This document shows, one piece after another, positions 14,870 through 20,985 of a stretch of 20,985 bases of DNA (position 1 is its first letter; each line of letters opens with the position of its first letter). The DNA lies in assembly GCA_028697875.1 (NCBI GenBank), contig JAQVEQ010000019.1, positions 1 through 20,985 of the forward strand, written 5' to 3'. The notes beneath the pieces were generated by a model that did no database searches, was not told the DNA's origin, and saw only the letters and a list, made by a program, of their open reading frames with translations. The position numbers and the translations under genes are program-made. Origin of the DNA: Novosphingobium sp. (GTDB taxonomy: Bacteria; Pseudomonadota; Alphaproteobacteria; Sphingomonadales; Sphingomonadaceae).

Positions 14870-15327
14870 GCATCGAAAGCAAACTCGCCGAACTCGGCAT
14901 CGTCCTGCCCGAACCCGCCGCCCCGGTCGCGGCCTATGTCCCCGTCGTGGTTCACGGCGGGCTGGCGCACGTTTCCGGGCAATTGCCGTTCATCGACGGC
15001 CAGCTCGTCACCGGCCGCCTGGGCGAGGACGTCTCGCTGGAACAGGGCACGGCCGCCGCGCGCGCCTGCGGGCTGATGATCCTGGCGCAAGTCAAGGCCG
15101 TGCTCGGCTCGCTCGACCGGGTGGAACGGGTGGTGAAGCTCGGCGCCTTCGTCAATTCGACCGGCGCTTTCACCGACCAGCCCAAGGTCGCCAACGGGGC
15201 CTCGGAACTGATGGCCGAAGTGTTCGGCGACATCGGGCGCCATGCGCGCAGCGCGGTCGGCGTGCCGGTGCTGCCGCTGGGTGCGGCGGTCGAGGTGGAC
15301 GCGGTTCTTGCTGTTCGCGGCGATTGA
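14866..15327 (+). CDS. RidA/YjgF family protein
   Basis: The 153-residue protein belongs to the RidA/YjgF family, members of which hydrolyse reactive enamine/imine intermediates made by PLP enzymes. The family arginine is Arg128 in H-A-R-S-A-V-G-V-P-V-L-P, followed by a V-E-V-D-A-V strand where an acidic residue sits at the second catalytic position. The N-terminal part (ELGIVLPEPAAPVAAYVPVV) fits the longer alphaproteobacterial subgroup. It is coupled by a 4-base overlap to the HAD gene and overlaps the next gene by about 20 bases. Confidence 0.9.
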   Translation: MSIESKLAELGIVLPEPAAPVAAYVPVVVHGGLAHVSGQLPFIDGQLVTGRLGEDVSLEQGTAAARACGLMILAQVKAVLGSLDRVERVVKLGAFVNSTGAFTDQPKVANGASELMAEVFGDIGRHARSAVGVPVLPLGAAVEVDAVLAVRGD

Positions 15328-16072
15328 TCGCTGGCAGGCGCCGGCGCCGCCGCGCGCCAAGGTCGCCTGGATGGCCGGGCGCACTTATGCCCATCGCGGG
15401 CTGCACGGGCACGGAGTGCCGGAAAATTCCCGGGCCGCCTTTGCTGCGGCCATGGCGCAAGGGCTGGGCATCGAATGCGACGTCCAGCGCAGCGGCGACG
15501 GGCAGGCGGTGGTGTTCCACGATTGGGATCTGGAGCGGCTGACCGGCCAGAGCGGCCCCGTGGGGGAACGTTCCGCCGCGCAGCTCGGGCAAGTGGTCCT
15601 TTCCGGCAGCGAGGAAACGATCCCTACCCTGGCGCAGACCCTGGCCCTCGTGCGCGGACAGGTCCCGGTCCTGATCGAAGTGAAATCCCGCCGCGACCGG
15701 AAAGTCAACGCCTTGTGCCTGGCGGTGCGCCGGGTGCTCGAAGGCTATCGCGGCCACCATGCGGTGATGAGCTTCGACCCGCGGGTGTCGCGCTGGTTCG
15801 CGGTCCATTCGCCGCATACCGTGCGCGGTCTCGTGGTGACGGAAGAAAACGCGCGGACTCTCTCCGGGCGCCTGCGCCGCCGTCTCGCCCTGTGGCACGC
15901 CAGGCCCGATTTCCTCGCCTGCGACATCCGCGACTTGCCCGGCGCCTTGCCTGCCGCTCAGCGCCAGCGCGGCTTGCCTGTCCTCACCTGGACGGTGCGC
16001 AATGCCGAACTGCGCGAACGGGCCGCGCTTCACGCCGATGCGCCGATCGCGGAAGGAGCGGGGCTGGAGTGA
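15308..16072 (+). CDS. Glycerophosphodiester phosphodiesterase
   Basis: The enzyme hydrolyses deacylated phospholipids to glycerol-3-phosphate and an alcohol. With a TTG start at 15308 it has 254 residues. The GDPD signature is complete: H29-R30-G-L-H-G, P-E39-N40-S, I-E56-C-D58-V, F-H71-D and L-I-E124-V-K126. I chose TTG 15308 because the D-R-W-Q-A-P segment before A-H-R-G looks genuine and GAGGTGG lies about 10 bases upstream; the first ATG (15371) would cut too close to the active site. No signal peptide is visible, so it is probably cytoplasmic. Confidence 0.88.
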   Translation: MLFAAIDRWQAPAPPRAKVAWMAGRTYAHRGLHGHGVPENSRAAFAAAMAQGLGIECDVQRSGDGQAVVFHDWDLERLTGQSGPVGERSAAQLGQVVLSGSEETIPTLAQTLALVRGQVPVLIEVKSRRDRKVNALCLAVRRVLEGYRGHHAVMSFDPRVSRWFAVHSPHTVRGLVVTEENARTLSGRLRRRLALWHARPDFLACDIRDLPGALPAAQRQRGLPVLTWTVRNAELRERAALHADAPIAEGAGLE

Positions 16073-16082
16073 GCGGCCGGCG

Positions 16083-17222
16083 ATGAGCGAACGAGAGCCC
16101 CTGACCGCGAGAGTATTCGGCTCGGTCGGGTCGCTCGACGCCGGGCAATGGGATGCGCTGGCCGGCTCCGCCAACCCCTTCGTCAGCCATGCCTTCCTGT
16201 CGGCGCTGGAGGAATCGGGCAGTGTCGGCAAGGGCAGCGGCTGGATCCCCGCCCCGATCGCGATCGAAGGGGACGACGGCCGCCTGATCGCCGCGCTGCC
16301 GGCCTATCTCAAGGGCCATAGCCAGGGCGAATACGTCTTCGACCATGCCTGGGCCGATGCCTGGCACCGGACCGGGCGCGATTACTATCCCAAGCTGCAG
16401 ATCGCGGTGCCGTTCACTCCGGCAACCGGCCCGCGCCTGCTGCTGTCGGACGAAAGCCTGGCCGTGCCGTTGCTGCGGGCGGCGGAAAACCTCTGCGCCA
16501 CGCAAGGGTTCTCCTCGGCCCATGCGACATTCATCGAGCCGGGGCAGGTGCCGCTGTTCGAGCAGGCCGGCTGGCTGATGCGCAGCGACATCCAGTTCCA
16601 TTGGGAAAACCGGGGCTACGGCTCGTTCGAGGACTTCCTGTCCGAACTGGCCTCGCGCAAGCGCAAGGGGCTGCGCAAGGAACGGGCGGCGGCACAGGAA
16701 GGGGTGGAGATCCGCAGCCTGACCGGGGCGGATATCCGCCCGGAACACTGGGATGCGTTCTGGACGTTCTACCAGGATACCGGCGCGCGCAAATGGGGCC
16801 ATCCCTACCTGACGCGGCAGGCGTTCACGCTGTTCGGGGAACGGATGGCGGACCGCATCCTGCTGGTCCTGGCCTTCGACCGGGACCAGCCGATTGCCGG
16901 GGCGCTGAATTTCATCGGGGAGGAGGCGCTCTACGGCCGCTACTGGGGCTGCTCGCGCGACAAGCCCTTCCTCCATTTCGAGCTGTGTTATTATCAGGCG
17001 ATCGACGCCGCGATCCGGCTGGGCCTGAAACGGGTGGAAGCGGGCGCGCAGGGCGGGCACAAGCTGGCCCGGGGCTACGAACCGGTCAAGACGTGGTCGG
17101 CGCACTGGATTGCCGATCCGGCCTTCCGCGAAGCGGTTGCCGGCTTCCTCGAACGGGAACGCGAAGGCGTCGCGCTCGACCAGCTCCATCTCGGCCAGCA
17201 GACCCCGTTCAAGCGGGGGTAA
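16083..17222 (+). CDS. COG3146 / GNAT-fold acyltransferase (FemAB-like)
   Basis: The 379-residue protein belongs to the COG3146 (DUF482) family, annotated as GNAT or peptidoglycan-synthesis-like. Features are F-V-S-H-A-F-L near residue 30, Y-V-F-D-H-A-W-A-D-A-W, S-R-K-R-K-G-L-R-K-E-R near 195 and the C-terminal G-R-Y-W-G-C with F-E-L-C-Y-Y-Q-A-I-D plus G-A-Q-G-G-H-K. The substrate is unknown. ATG 16083 is 10 bases after the previous stop, so it is the last gene of the five-gene run. I recall RidA-GDPD-COG3146 together in other alphaproteobacteria. Confidence 0.85.
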   Translation: MSEREPLTARVFGSVGSLDAGQWDALAGSANPFVSHAFLSALEESGSVGKGSGWIPAPIAIEGDDGRLIAALPAYLKGHSQGEYVFDHAWADAWHRTGRDYYPKLQIAVPFTPATGPRLLLSDESLAVPLLRAAENLCATQGFSSAHATFIEPGQVPLFEQAGWLMRSDIQFHWENRGYGSFEDFLSELASRKRKGLRKERAAAQEGVEIRSLTGADIRPEHWDAFWTFYQDTGARKWGHPYLTRQAFTLFGERMADRILLVLAFDRDQPIAGALNFIGEEALYGRYWGCSRDKPFLHFELCYYQAIDAAIRLGLKRVEAGAQGGHKLARGYEPVKTWSAHWIADPAFREAVAGFLEREREGVALDQLHLGQQTPFKRG

Positions 17223-17246
17223 GCGCTGTCCGGCGGAGCGGGTGGC

Positions 17247-17579
17247 TCAGGCGGCCTTGCGGCTGGTCGAAGCGAGCCATTCGCGTGCGCGGCGCTGGGC
17301 TTCGGCCACTTCGCGCGCAGTCATCTCGTCGGAAATCTCGGCCCGGCACCATGCGGCTTCCTCGTGCCCTTTCGAAGCGGCGAGGTTGAACCACTTGTGC
17401 GCTTCGGTCAGGTCGATCGGCGTGCCGTGGCTGCCGGTGGAAAAGGCCACGCCCAGGTCGAAATAGGCGCTCACGTCGCCCCGCGCGGCAGCGGCGAGGC
17501 ATGTCGCCAGCAGCAGATCGGGCCGCATGTCGCAGGCCGGAGCGGCTGCGGATTTCTGGTTGCTGAATCCCATCTTCAT
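17247..17579 (-). CDS. Small Sel1-like repeat protein
   Basis: The 110-residue protein contains a single clear Sel1/TPR-like unit, A-Y-F-D-L-G-V-A-F-S-T-G...D-L-T-E-A-H-K-W-F-N-L-A-A, followed by A-S-K-G-H-E-E-A-A. Such repeats mediate protein contacts; the partner is unknown. There is no signal peptide. ATG 17579 is preceded by AGGGGGA at a good distance. It converges on the COG3146 gene with 24 bases between, so it is a separate transcript. Confidence 0.8.
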   Translation of the reverse strand: MKMGFSNQKSAAAPACDMRPDLLLATCLAAAARGDVSAYFDLGVAFSTGSHGTPIDLTEAHKWFNLAASKGHEEAAWCRAEISDEMTAREVAEAQRRAREWLASTSRKAA

Positions 17580-17880
17580 GGTCAGGTCCCCCTGTTTCGG
17601 CGGCGTCCAGTCCGCCTGATCCGGGACTTTCGCAATTTATGGTCAATAAATGGTTAACCGCCGGGAATCGCATTGGCGCGGGACTTGGCGTACCCGCCGG
17701 GGCGGCGTTCAATTGCGCATAATGAGCTTGGGATAAGACTGCGGTGCGAATGGCGCTTGTGCCCGAAAACGCGCATCCCTATAGGCCCCCTCGACCGGAC
17801 CGATCGCACTATCGGGAAAACCCGAGGTGGCGCAGGAAGTTCGCGCCGGGTCGAGGGGATGATATGATGCGGAGGTCCGT
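17580..17880. promoter_or_regulatory. Divergent intergenic region between Sel1-like gene and dksA
   Basis: This 301-base gap carries no credible ORF. It holds ATGGTTAA at 17650-17657, which on the minus strand reads TTAACCAT, identical to the half-site used by CtrA-type cell-cycle regulators in Caulobacter, about 70 bases upstream of the Sel1-like gene. A second promoter candidate for dksA is listed separately. Otherwise I see nothing in it. Confidence 0.4.
17757..17785 (+). promoter_or_regulatory. Candidate promoter of dksA
   Basis: TTGTGC (17757-17762), a 17-base spacer and TATAGG (17780-17785) lie about 95 bases upstream of the dksA ATG. Each hexamer matches only part of the sigma70 consensus, so this is a tentative call. 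Confidence 0.35.
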
Positions 17881-18339
17881 ATGACGGCGGTTGTGAGTGA
17901 CGATATCGACATCCTTGCCAAGGCGCGCCGCGCCATAGGCGAAGACTACACGCCGGACGAAAACGAAGAGTACATGAACGACGCGCAGCAGGACTATTTC
18001 CGCCGGCTGCTGGCCGAATGGAAAAGGCTGATTCTCTCGGCGTCCGCAGGCACGCTCCAGTCGTTGCAGGATGGGCCGATTCGCGAACCCGATCTCAACG
18101 ACCGCGCGTCGAGCGAAACCGACTGGGGAATCGAACTGCGGACGCGCGACCGGCAGCGCAAGCTGATCGCCAAGATCGATTCCGCGCTGCGCCGGATCGA
18201 CGAAGGCGAATACGGCTATTGCGAGGTAACCGGCGATCCCATCGGAATCCGGCGTCTGATCGCACGGCCCATCGCCACGATGACCGTCGAAGCGCAGGAA
18301 GCGCACGAACGGCGCGAAAAGGTGTCGCGCGACGATTGA
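17881..18339 (+). CDS. dksA: RNA polymerase-binding transcription factor DksA
   Basis: DksA binds the RNA polymerase secondary channel and, with ppGpp, mediates the stringent response. The 152-residue protein has the coiled-coil tip motif D71-x-x-D74-x-A76 (DLNDRASSET) and the globular C-terminus GEYGYCEVTGDPIGIRRLIARP. Only Cys114 of the four zinc cysteines remains, as in many alphaproteobacterial DksA proteins, so it probably binds no zinc. The ATG at 17881 has GGAGG 5 bases upstream. Confidence 0.93.
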   Translation: MTAVVSDDIDILAKARRAIGEDYTPDENEEYMNDAQQDYFRRLLAEWKRLILSASAGTLQSLQDGPIREPDLNDRASSETDWGIELRTRDRQRKLIAKIDSALRRIDEGEYGYCEVTGDPIGIRRLIARPIATMTVEAQEAHERREKVSRDD

Positions 18340-18466
18340 CAGGGTACCCTCTTGGGGGTTCCTCGAGACGATTGGTTGAAGGTTTGTTTACCTTCGCCGG
18401 AATATATTCGGGCATCTCGCGTATTGGGGGCGTGGAGGTAACAGTCACATTTGAAAACGTGGACCG
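18340..18466. other. Intergenic segment between dksA and the PilZ gene
   Basis: This 127-base gap contains a 6-bp hairpin GAAGGT/ACCTTC (18378-18383 with 18390-18395) without a T-run. A TTGACA at 18336-18341 overlaps the dksA stop but has no -10 at the right distance. Neither a terminator nor a promoter can be assigned with confidence. Confidence 0.3.
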
Positions 18467-18841
18467 ATGAGCAACGTCGATACCCGCCAGATTCCCCGCG
18501 ACAGCCTCTTCCTTCTGGCCAATGTCCGGCTTGAGGACGAAGAACAGTCGCACCGGATCAAGGTTCGTAACCTGTCCGCCCGCGGCATGATGGCCGAAGG
18601 CGAGGTGCGTGCCCGCCGCGGGCTGCTCGTTTCCGTGGAACTGCGCAATGTCGGCTGGGTCCAGGGGACCGTCGCCTGGGTGCAGGACAACCGTTTCGGT
18701 ATCGCCTTTGCCGACGAAATCGATGCGAAGCTGGTCCGTTTGCCGGTCGTGTCCGATTCCCCGACGAATTCGCCCCGTTATACGCGGCCGCCGCTGCCGG
18801 TGTTCGATCCGGTTTCGCCGGACAAGCTCCGCAAGGTCTGA
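18467..18841 (+). CDS. PilZ-domain protein
   Basis: The 124-residue protein is a stand-alone PilZ domain, a cyclic-di-GMP receptor fold. The R-x-x-x-R motif is R7-Q-I-P-R11 near the N-terminus and the second motif is N-L-S-A-R-G (D/N-x-S-x-x-G). The remaining strands include W-V-Q-G-T-V-A-W-V-Q and R-F-G-I-A-F. The first residue of the second motif is Asn rather than Asp, still allowed in the family, so binding is plausible but not assured. A GGA 3 bases before ATG 18467 is a weak ribosome site. Confidence 0.85.
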   Translation: MSNVDTRQIPRDSLFLLANVRLEDEEQSHRIKVRNLSARGMMAEGEVRARRGLLVSVELRNVGWVQGTVAWVQDNRFGIAFADEIDAKLVRLPVVSDSPTNSPRYTRPPLPVFDPVSPDKLRKV

Positions 18842-18911
18842 CAGCGCTAAAATTTGGCGGGGCCGCCCGATAGCCGCTGACCCGGCCGTGGCTTGCTGCT
18901 AGGCAGCCGTC

Positions 18912-20393
18912 ATGCTTCGCCGTTCCTTCCCGCCGCTTGCCGCCCTTGCGTTGTCGCTGGCCGTGTCCGCATGCGGCTGGACGAACGACGAAGGGACGAT
19001 CCCGGTCGCCCTTGTCGGCACGTCGGGGGAGATGTTCCAGAAGGGAATCCGTCTCGCCCCGGCCGGCCAGCAATTGCGCGGGGCGACAGTGGACGGGCTG
19101 GTCGGTTTCGATGCCGTGGGCCAGGTCGAGCCCGCCCTGGCCGATCGCTGGATCGTGACCGACGACGGGAAGAGCTACATCTTCCGCATTCGCGAGGGGA
19201 CCTGGCCGGATGGCAGCGACCTGACCGGCGAGAGCGTGCGCGATGCCTTGCGCCGCGCCCTGCGCAGCTTGCGGGGCACGTCGCTGGGGCTGGATCTGGC
19301 CCCGGTCGCCGAAGTGCGGGCGATGGCCGGGCGCGTGGTCGAAATCCGCCTGTCCAGCCCGATGCCCGACCTGCTGCAAGTGCTGGCCCAGCCGGAACTG
19401 GCCTTGTTCCACAAGGGCCGGGGCAGCGGGCTGCTGAAACTCGAACGGCAGGGCGATCTCGCCCGGCTCGTCCCGGTGCCGCCCGAAAAGCGCGGCCAGC
19501 CGGCGATCGAAGGATGGGCGAGCGGTGTGCGCCAGCTGGAAGTCCGCGCCTTGCCCGCGCCCCAGGCGATCGCGCTGTTCGACGAAGGCGGGGCCGATGT
19601 CGTCCTCGGCGGCCGGGTCGAGTACTTGCCCATGGCCGATACCGGCCCGCTCTCGCGCGGGACGGTCAGGATGGACCGGGTCTATGGCCTGTTCGGCCTG
19701 CAAGTGCGTGCGGCGCAGGGCTTCCTTGCCGAACCTTCGCGGCGCGAGGCCGTGGCGATGGCGATCGACCGGGATCAGCTGGTCAAGCCGTTCAATGTCA
19801 GCGGCTGGCAGGCGACCACGCGGGTCGTCGCCCCCGACATGCCGGGCGATCTCGGTACCAATGGGGAACGCTGGCAAAGGCTGTCGGTGGAACGGCGCCA
19901 GGCCGAAGCGGCCCGGCGCGTCGGGGCCTGGCGCGCGGCCAATGGCGGCGCGCCCGTGGCCCTGACGATCGCCTTGCCCGAGGGGCCGGGCGCCGACCTG
20001 ATTTTCGCCACTCTGGAAGACGATCTCGCGGCGGCCGGGATCACTGCGAAACGGACCCAGCTGGGCGACCGCAAGGCCGACCTGGAAATGGTCGACCGGG
20101 AAGCGCGCTATGCCGGGGCCAGCTGGTTTCTCAACCAGTTCAACTGTTCGCTCAAGCTCGGGCTGTGTTCGGCCGCGGCCGATGCCCGGGTGAAGGAATC
20201 GCTCACGGCGCCGGATACCGCGAGCCAGGCGGCGCTGCTTGCCGAAGCCGAAGCGGAACTGACGGCCGCCAATGTCTATATTCCCTTCGGCGCGCCCTTG
20301 CGCTGGTCGCTGGTGCGCGGGGCGGTGAAGGGGTTCGCACCCAACATCTGGGGGGTTCACCCCTTGCCGGCGCTGGCTCTCGCTCCCAGATAG
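18912..20393 (+). CDS. Family 5 extracellular solute-binding lipoprotein (orphan)
   Basis: The 493-residue protein starts MLRRSFPPLAALALSLAVSAC, a lipoprotein signal peptide with lipobox L-A-V-S-A-C21. The mature part has the layout of SBP_bac_5 (peptide/nickel type): A-D-R-W-I-V-T-D-D-G-K-S-Y-I-F-R-I-R-E-G near residues 77-96, then V-R-D-A-L-R-R-A, and a C-terminal domain with R-E-A-V-A-M-A-I-D-R-D-Q-L-V. These normally deliver oligopeptides or similar ligands to an ABC permease, but no permease or ATPase gene is adjacent. The ligand is unknown. The minus-strand open frame over this gene is a GC-content artefact. Confidence 0.85.
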   Translation: MLRRSFPPLAALALSLAVSACGWTNDEGTIPVALVGTSGEMFQKGIRLAPAGQQLRGATVDGLVGFDAVGQVEPALADRWIVTDDGKSYIFRIREGTWPDGSDLTGESVRDALRRALRSLRGTSLGLDLAPVAEVRAMAGRVVEIRLSSPMPDLLQVLAQPELALFHKGRGSGLLKLERQGDLARLVPVPPEKRGQPAIEGWASGVRQLEVRALPAPQAIALFDEGGADVVLGGRVEYLPMADTGPLSRGTVRMDRVYGLFGLQVRAAQGFLAEPSRREAVAMAIDRDQLVKPFNVSGWQATTRVVAPDMPGDLGTNGERWQRLSVERRQAEAARRVGAWRAANGGAPVALTIALPEGPGADLIFATLEDDLAAAGITAKRTQLGDRKADLEMVDREARYAGASWFLNQFNCSLKLGLCSAAADARVKESLTAPDTASQAALLAEAEAELTAANVYIPFGAPLRWSLVRGAVKGFAPNIWGVHPLPALALAPR

Positions 20394-20417
20394 GGGGCTC
20401 CCGGACAGGAGACCGAA

Positions 20418-20849
20418 ATGCCGCAACGCTTTGCTTCCGGGCCTTCCCGGCCTTCGCGCATGGGGATGCAGATCCCGGTGGGCAACGATCCGCATGCCAT
20501 CCGGCAGCGGATCGAGGCGATGGAGCAATTGCTGGAACGCAGTTTCGTCCTGCCGGGCATCAATCGCGCCGTCGGGCTCGACGCGATCATCGGCCTCGTG
20601 CCGGTGATCGGCGACATCCTGGGGGCGGCGATGGGCGCCTATATCGTGTGGGAAGCGCGCAATCTCGGCCTGCCGAAGTGGAAGCTGTGGCGCATGGCGG
20701 GAAATATCGCCGTCGATACGGCGCTGGGCGCGGTGCCGGTGGCGGGCGACCTGTTCGACTTCCTGTTCCGCTCCAACTCGCGCAACCTGAAGATCGTGAA
20801 GCGGCACCTCGACAAGCACCATCCCGCCAGCCGGGTGATCGACGGATAG
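20418..20849 (+). CDS. DUF4112 membrane protein
   Basis: The 143-residue protein belongs to DUF4112. The centre reads GLDAIIGLVPVIGDILGAAMGAY and later GAVPVAGDLFDFLF, two hydrophobic hairpins with the repeated V-P-V-[IA]-G-D motif, followed by a basic C-terminus. The function is unknown. The ATG at 20418 has AGGAGA 6 bases upstream and lies 24 bases after the solute-binding gene, so the two may be cotranscribed. Confidence 0.85.
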   Translation: MPQRFASGPSRPSRMGMQIPVGNDPHAIRQRIEAMEQLLERSFVLPGINRAVGLDAIIGLVPVIGDILGAAMGAYIVWEARNLGLPKWKLWRMAGNIAVDTALGAVPVAGDLFDFLFRSNSRNLKIVKRHLDKHHPASRVIDG

Positions 20850-20916
20850 GACCTGTCGCTTGCGCGCGCCGGCGTCTTGCGTCCGGCACTCTTGCGGGAA
20901 TGCCGGCCGGGGGCGG

Positions 20917-20985
20917 TCAGGCTTCCAGTTCGACGTCCCAGTAAAGCCAGTCGCGCCAGGTTTCGTGCAGATAATTGGGCGGAAA
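20917..20985 (-). CDS. C-terminal end of an unidentified protein (partial)
   Basis: The last 22 codons of a minus-strand gene run off the window edge and end at TGA 20919-20917. The peptide is rich in Trp and Tyr (N-Y-L-H-E-T-W-R-D-W-L-Y-W-D-V-E-L-E-A). I do not recognise the family. It converges on DUF4112; the 67 bases between hold only weak inverted repeats around CCGGCA/TGCCGG. Confidence 0.5.
   Translation of the reverse strand, partial: FPPNYLHETWRDWLYWDVELEA

Noticed and set aside
18558..20822. A 754-codon minus-strand open frame opposite the PilZ, solute-binding and DUF4112 genes
   Set aside because: It is rich in R, A, P, G and H with no motif, and the opposite strand has clear families, signal peptide and ribosome sites.

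Overview
The window is GC-rich, densely packed chromosomal DNA from an alphaproteobacterium, most likely order Sphingomonadales (sphingomonad or Erythrobacter-like). Supporting clues read from the sequence are a serine palmitoyltransferase paired with its own acyl carrier protein (sphingolipid synthesis), a twin cold-shock-domain protein with a glycine-rich N-terminus, a DUF3572 gene next to a DivK-like receiver, an alphaproteobacterial cysteine-poor DksA, and remnants of a gene transfer agent (GTA) cluster ending in DUF2793. The species assignment is inference. I see no rRNA, tRNA, CRISPR array or insertion sequence.

Layout. Bases 1-54 are the tail of an OmpA-like gene, followed by a terminator. 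Next come a TPR-sulfotransferase (242-2383), a second terminator, and a Cu/Zn superoxide dismutase lipoprotein (2471-2995). On the minus strand, 7308 down to 3019 reads argD-argF-hslO-small secreted protein-queC, probably one transcript. A minus-strand twin cold-shock gene (8198-7452) has its own terminator and a long leader, and divergent from it lie a TerC-family membrane gene and a translationally coupled DUF442 phosphatase-like gene. Bases 9720-11125 (minus) are a decayed GTA cluster. An intact small-terminase-like gene is followed by the first third of the large terminase, joined out of frame to a DUF2793 gene, so the portal, capsid, tail and host-specificity genes expected between them are absent. 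A strong sigma70-like promoter with a palindrome over its -10 still precedes it.

Further right, a YqaA/DedA membrane gene (plus) converges on the sphingolipid pair acp-spt (minus), with the divK-like receiver just upstream on the same strand. Divergent from divK is a tightly overlapping plus-strand operon, DUF3572-HAD hydrolase-RidA-glycerophosphodiester phosphodiesterase-GNAT/COG3146 (13971-17222). Its first gene appears to lack an ATG, GTG or TTG start. A small Sel1-repeat gene (minus), dksA, a PilZ-domain gene, an orphan family-5 solute-binding lipoprotein, DUF4112 and the end of an unidentified minus-strand gene finish the window.

Most of the content is ordinary housekeeping: arginine and queuosine synthesis, redox chaperone, stringent response, cell-cycle signalling and envelope lipids. 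The most unusual parts are the internally deleted GTA locus with its surviving promoter and the apparently non-AUG-initiated DUF3572 gene. I did not find a convincing wholly new defence or mobile system.
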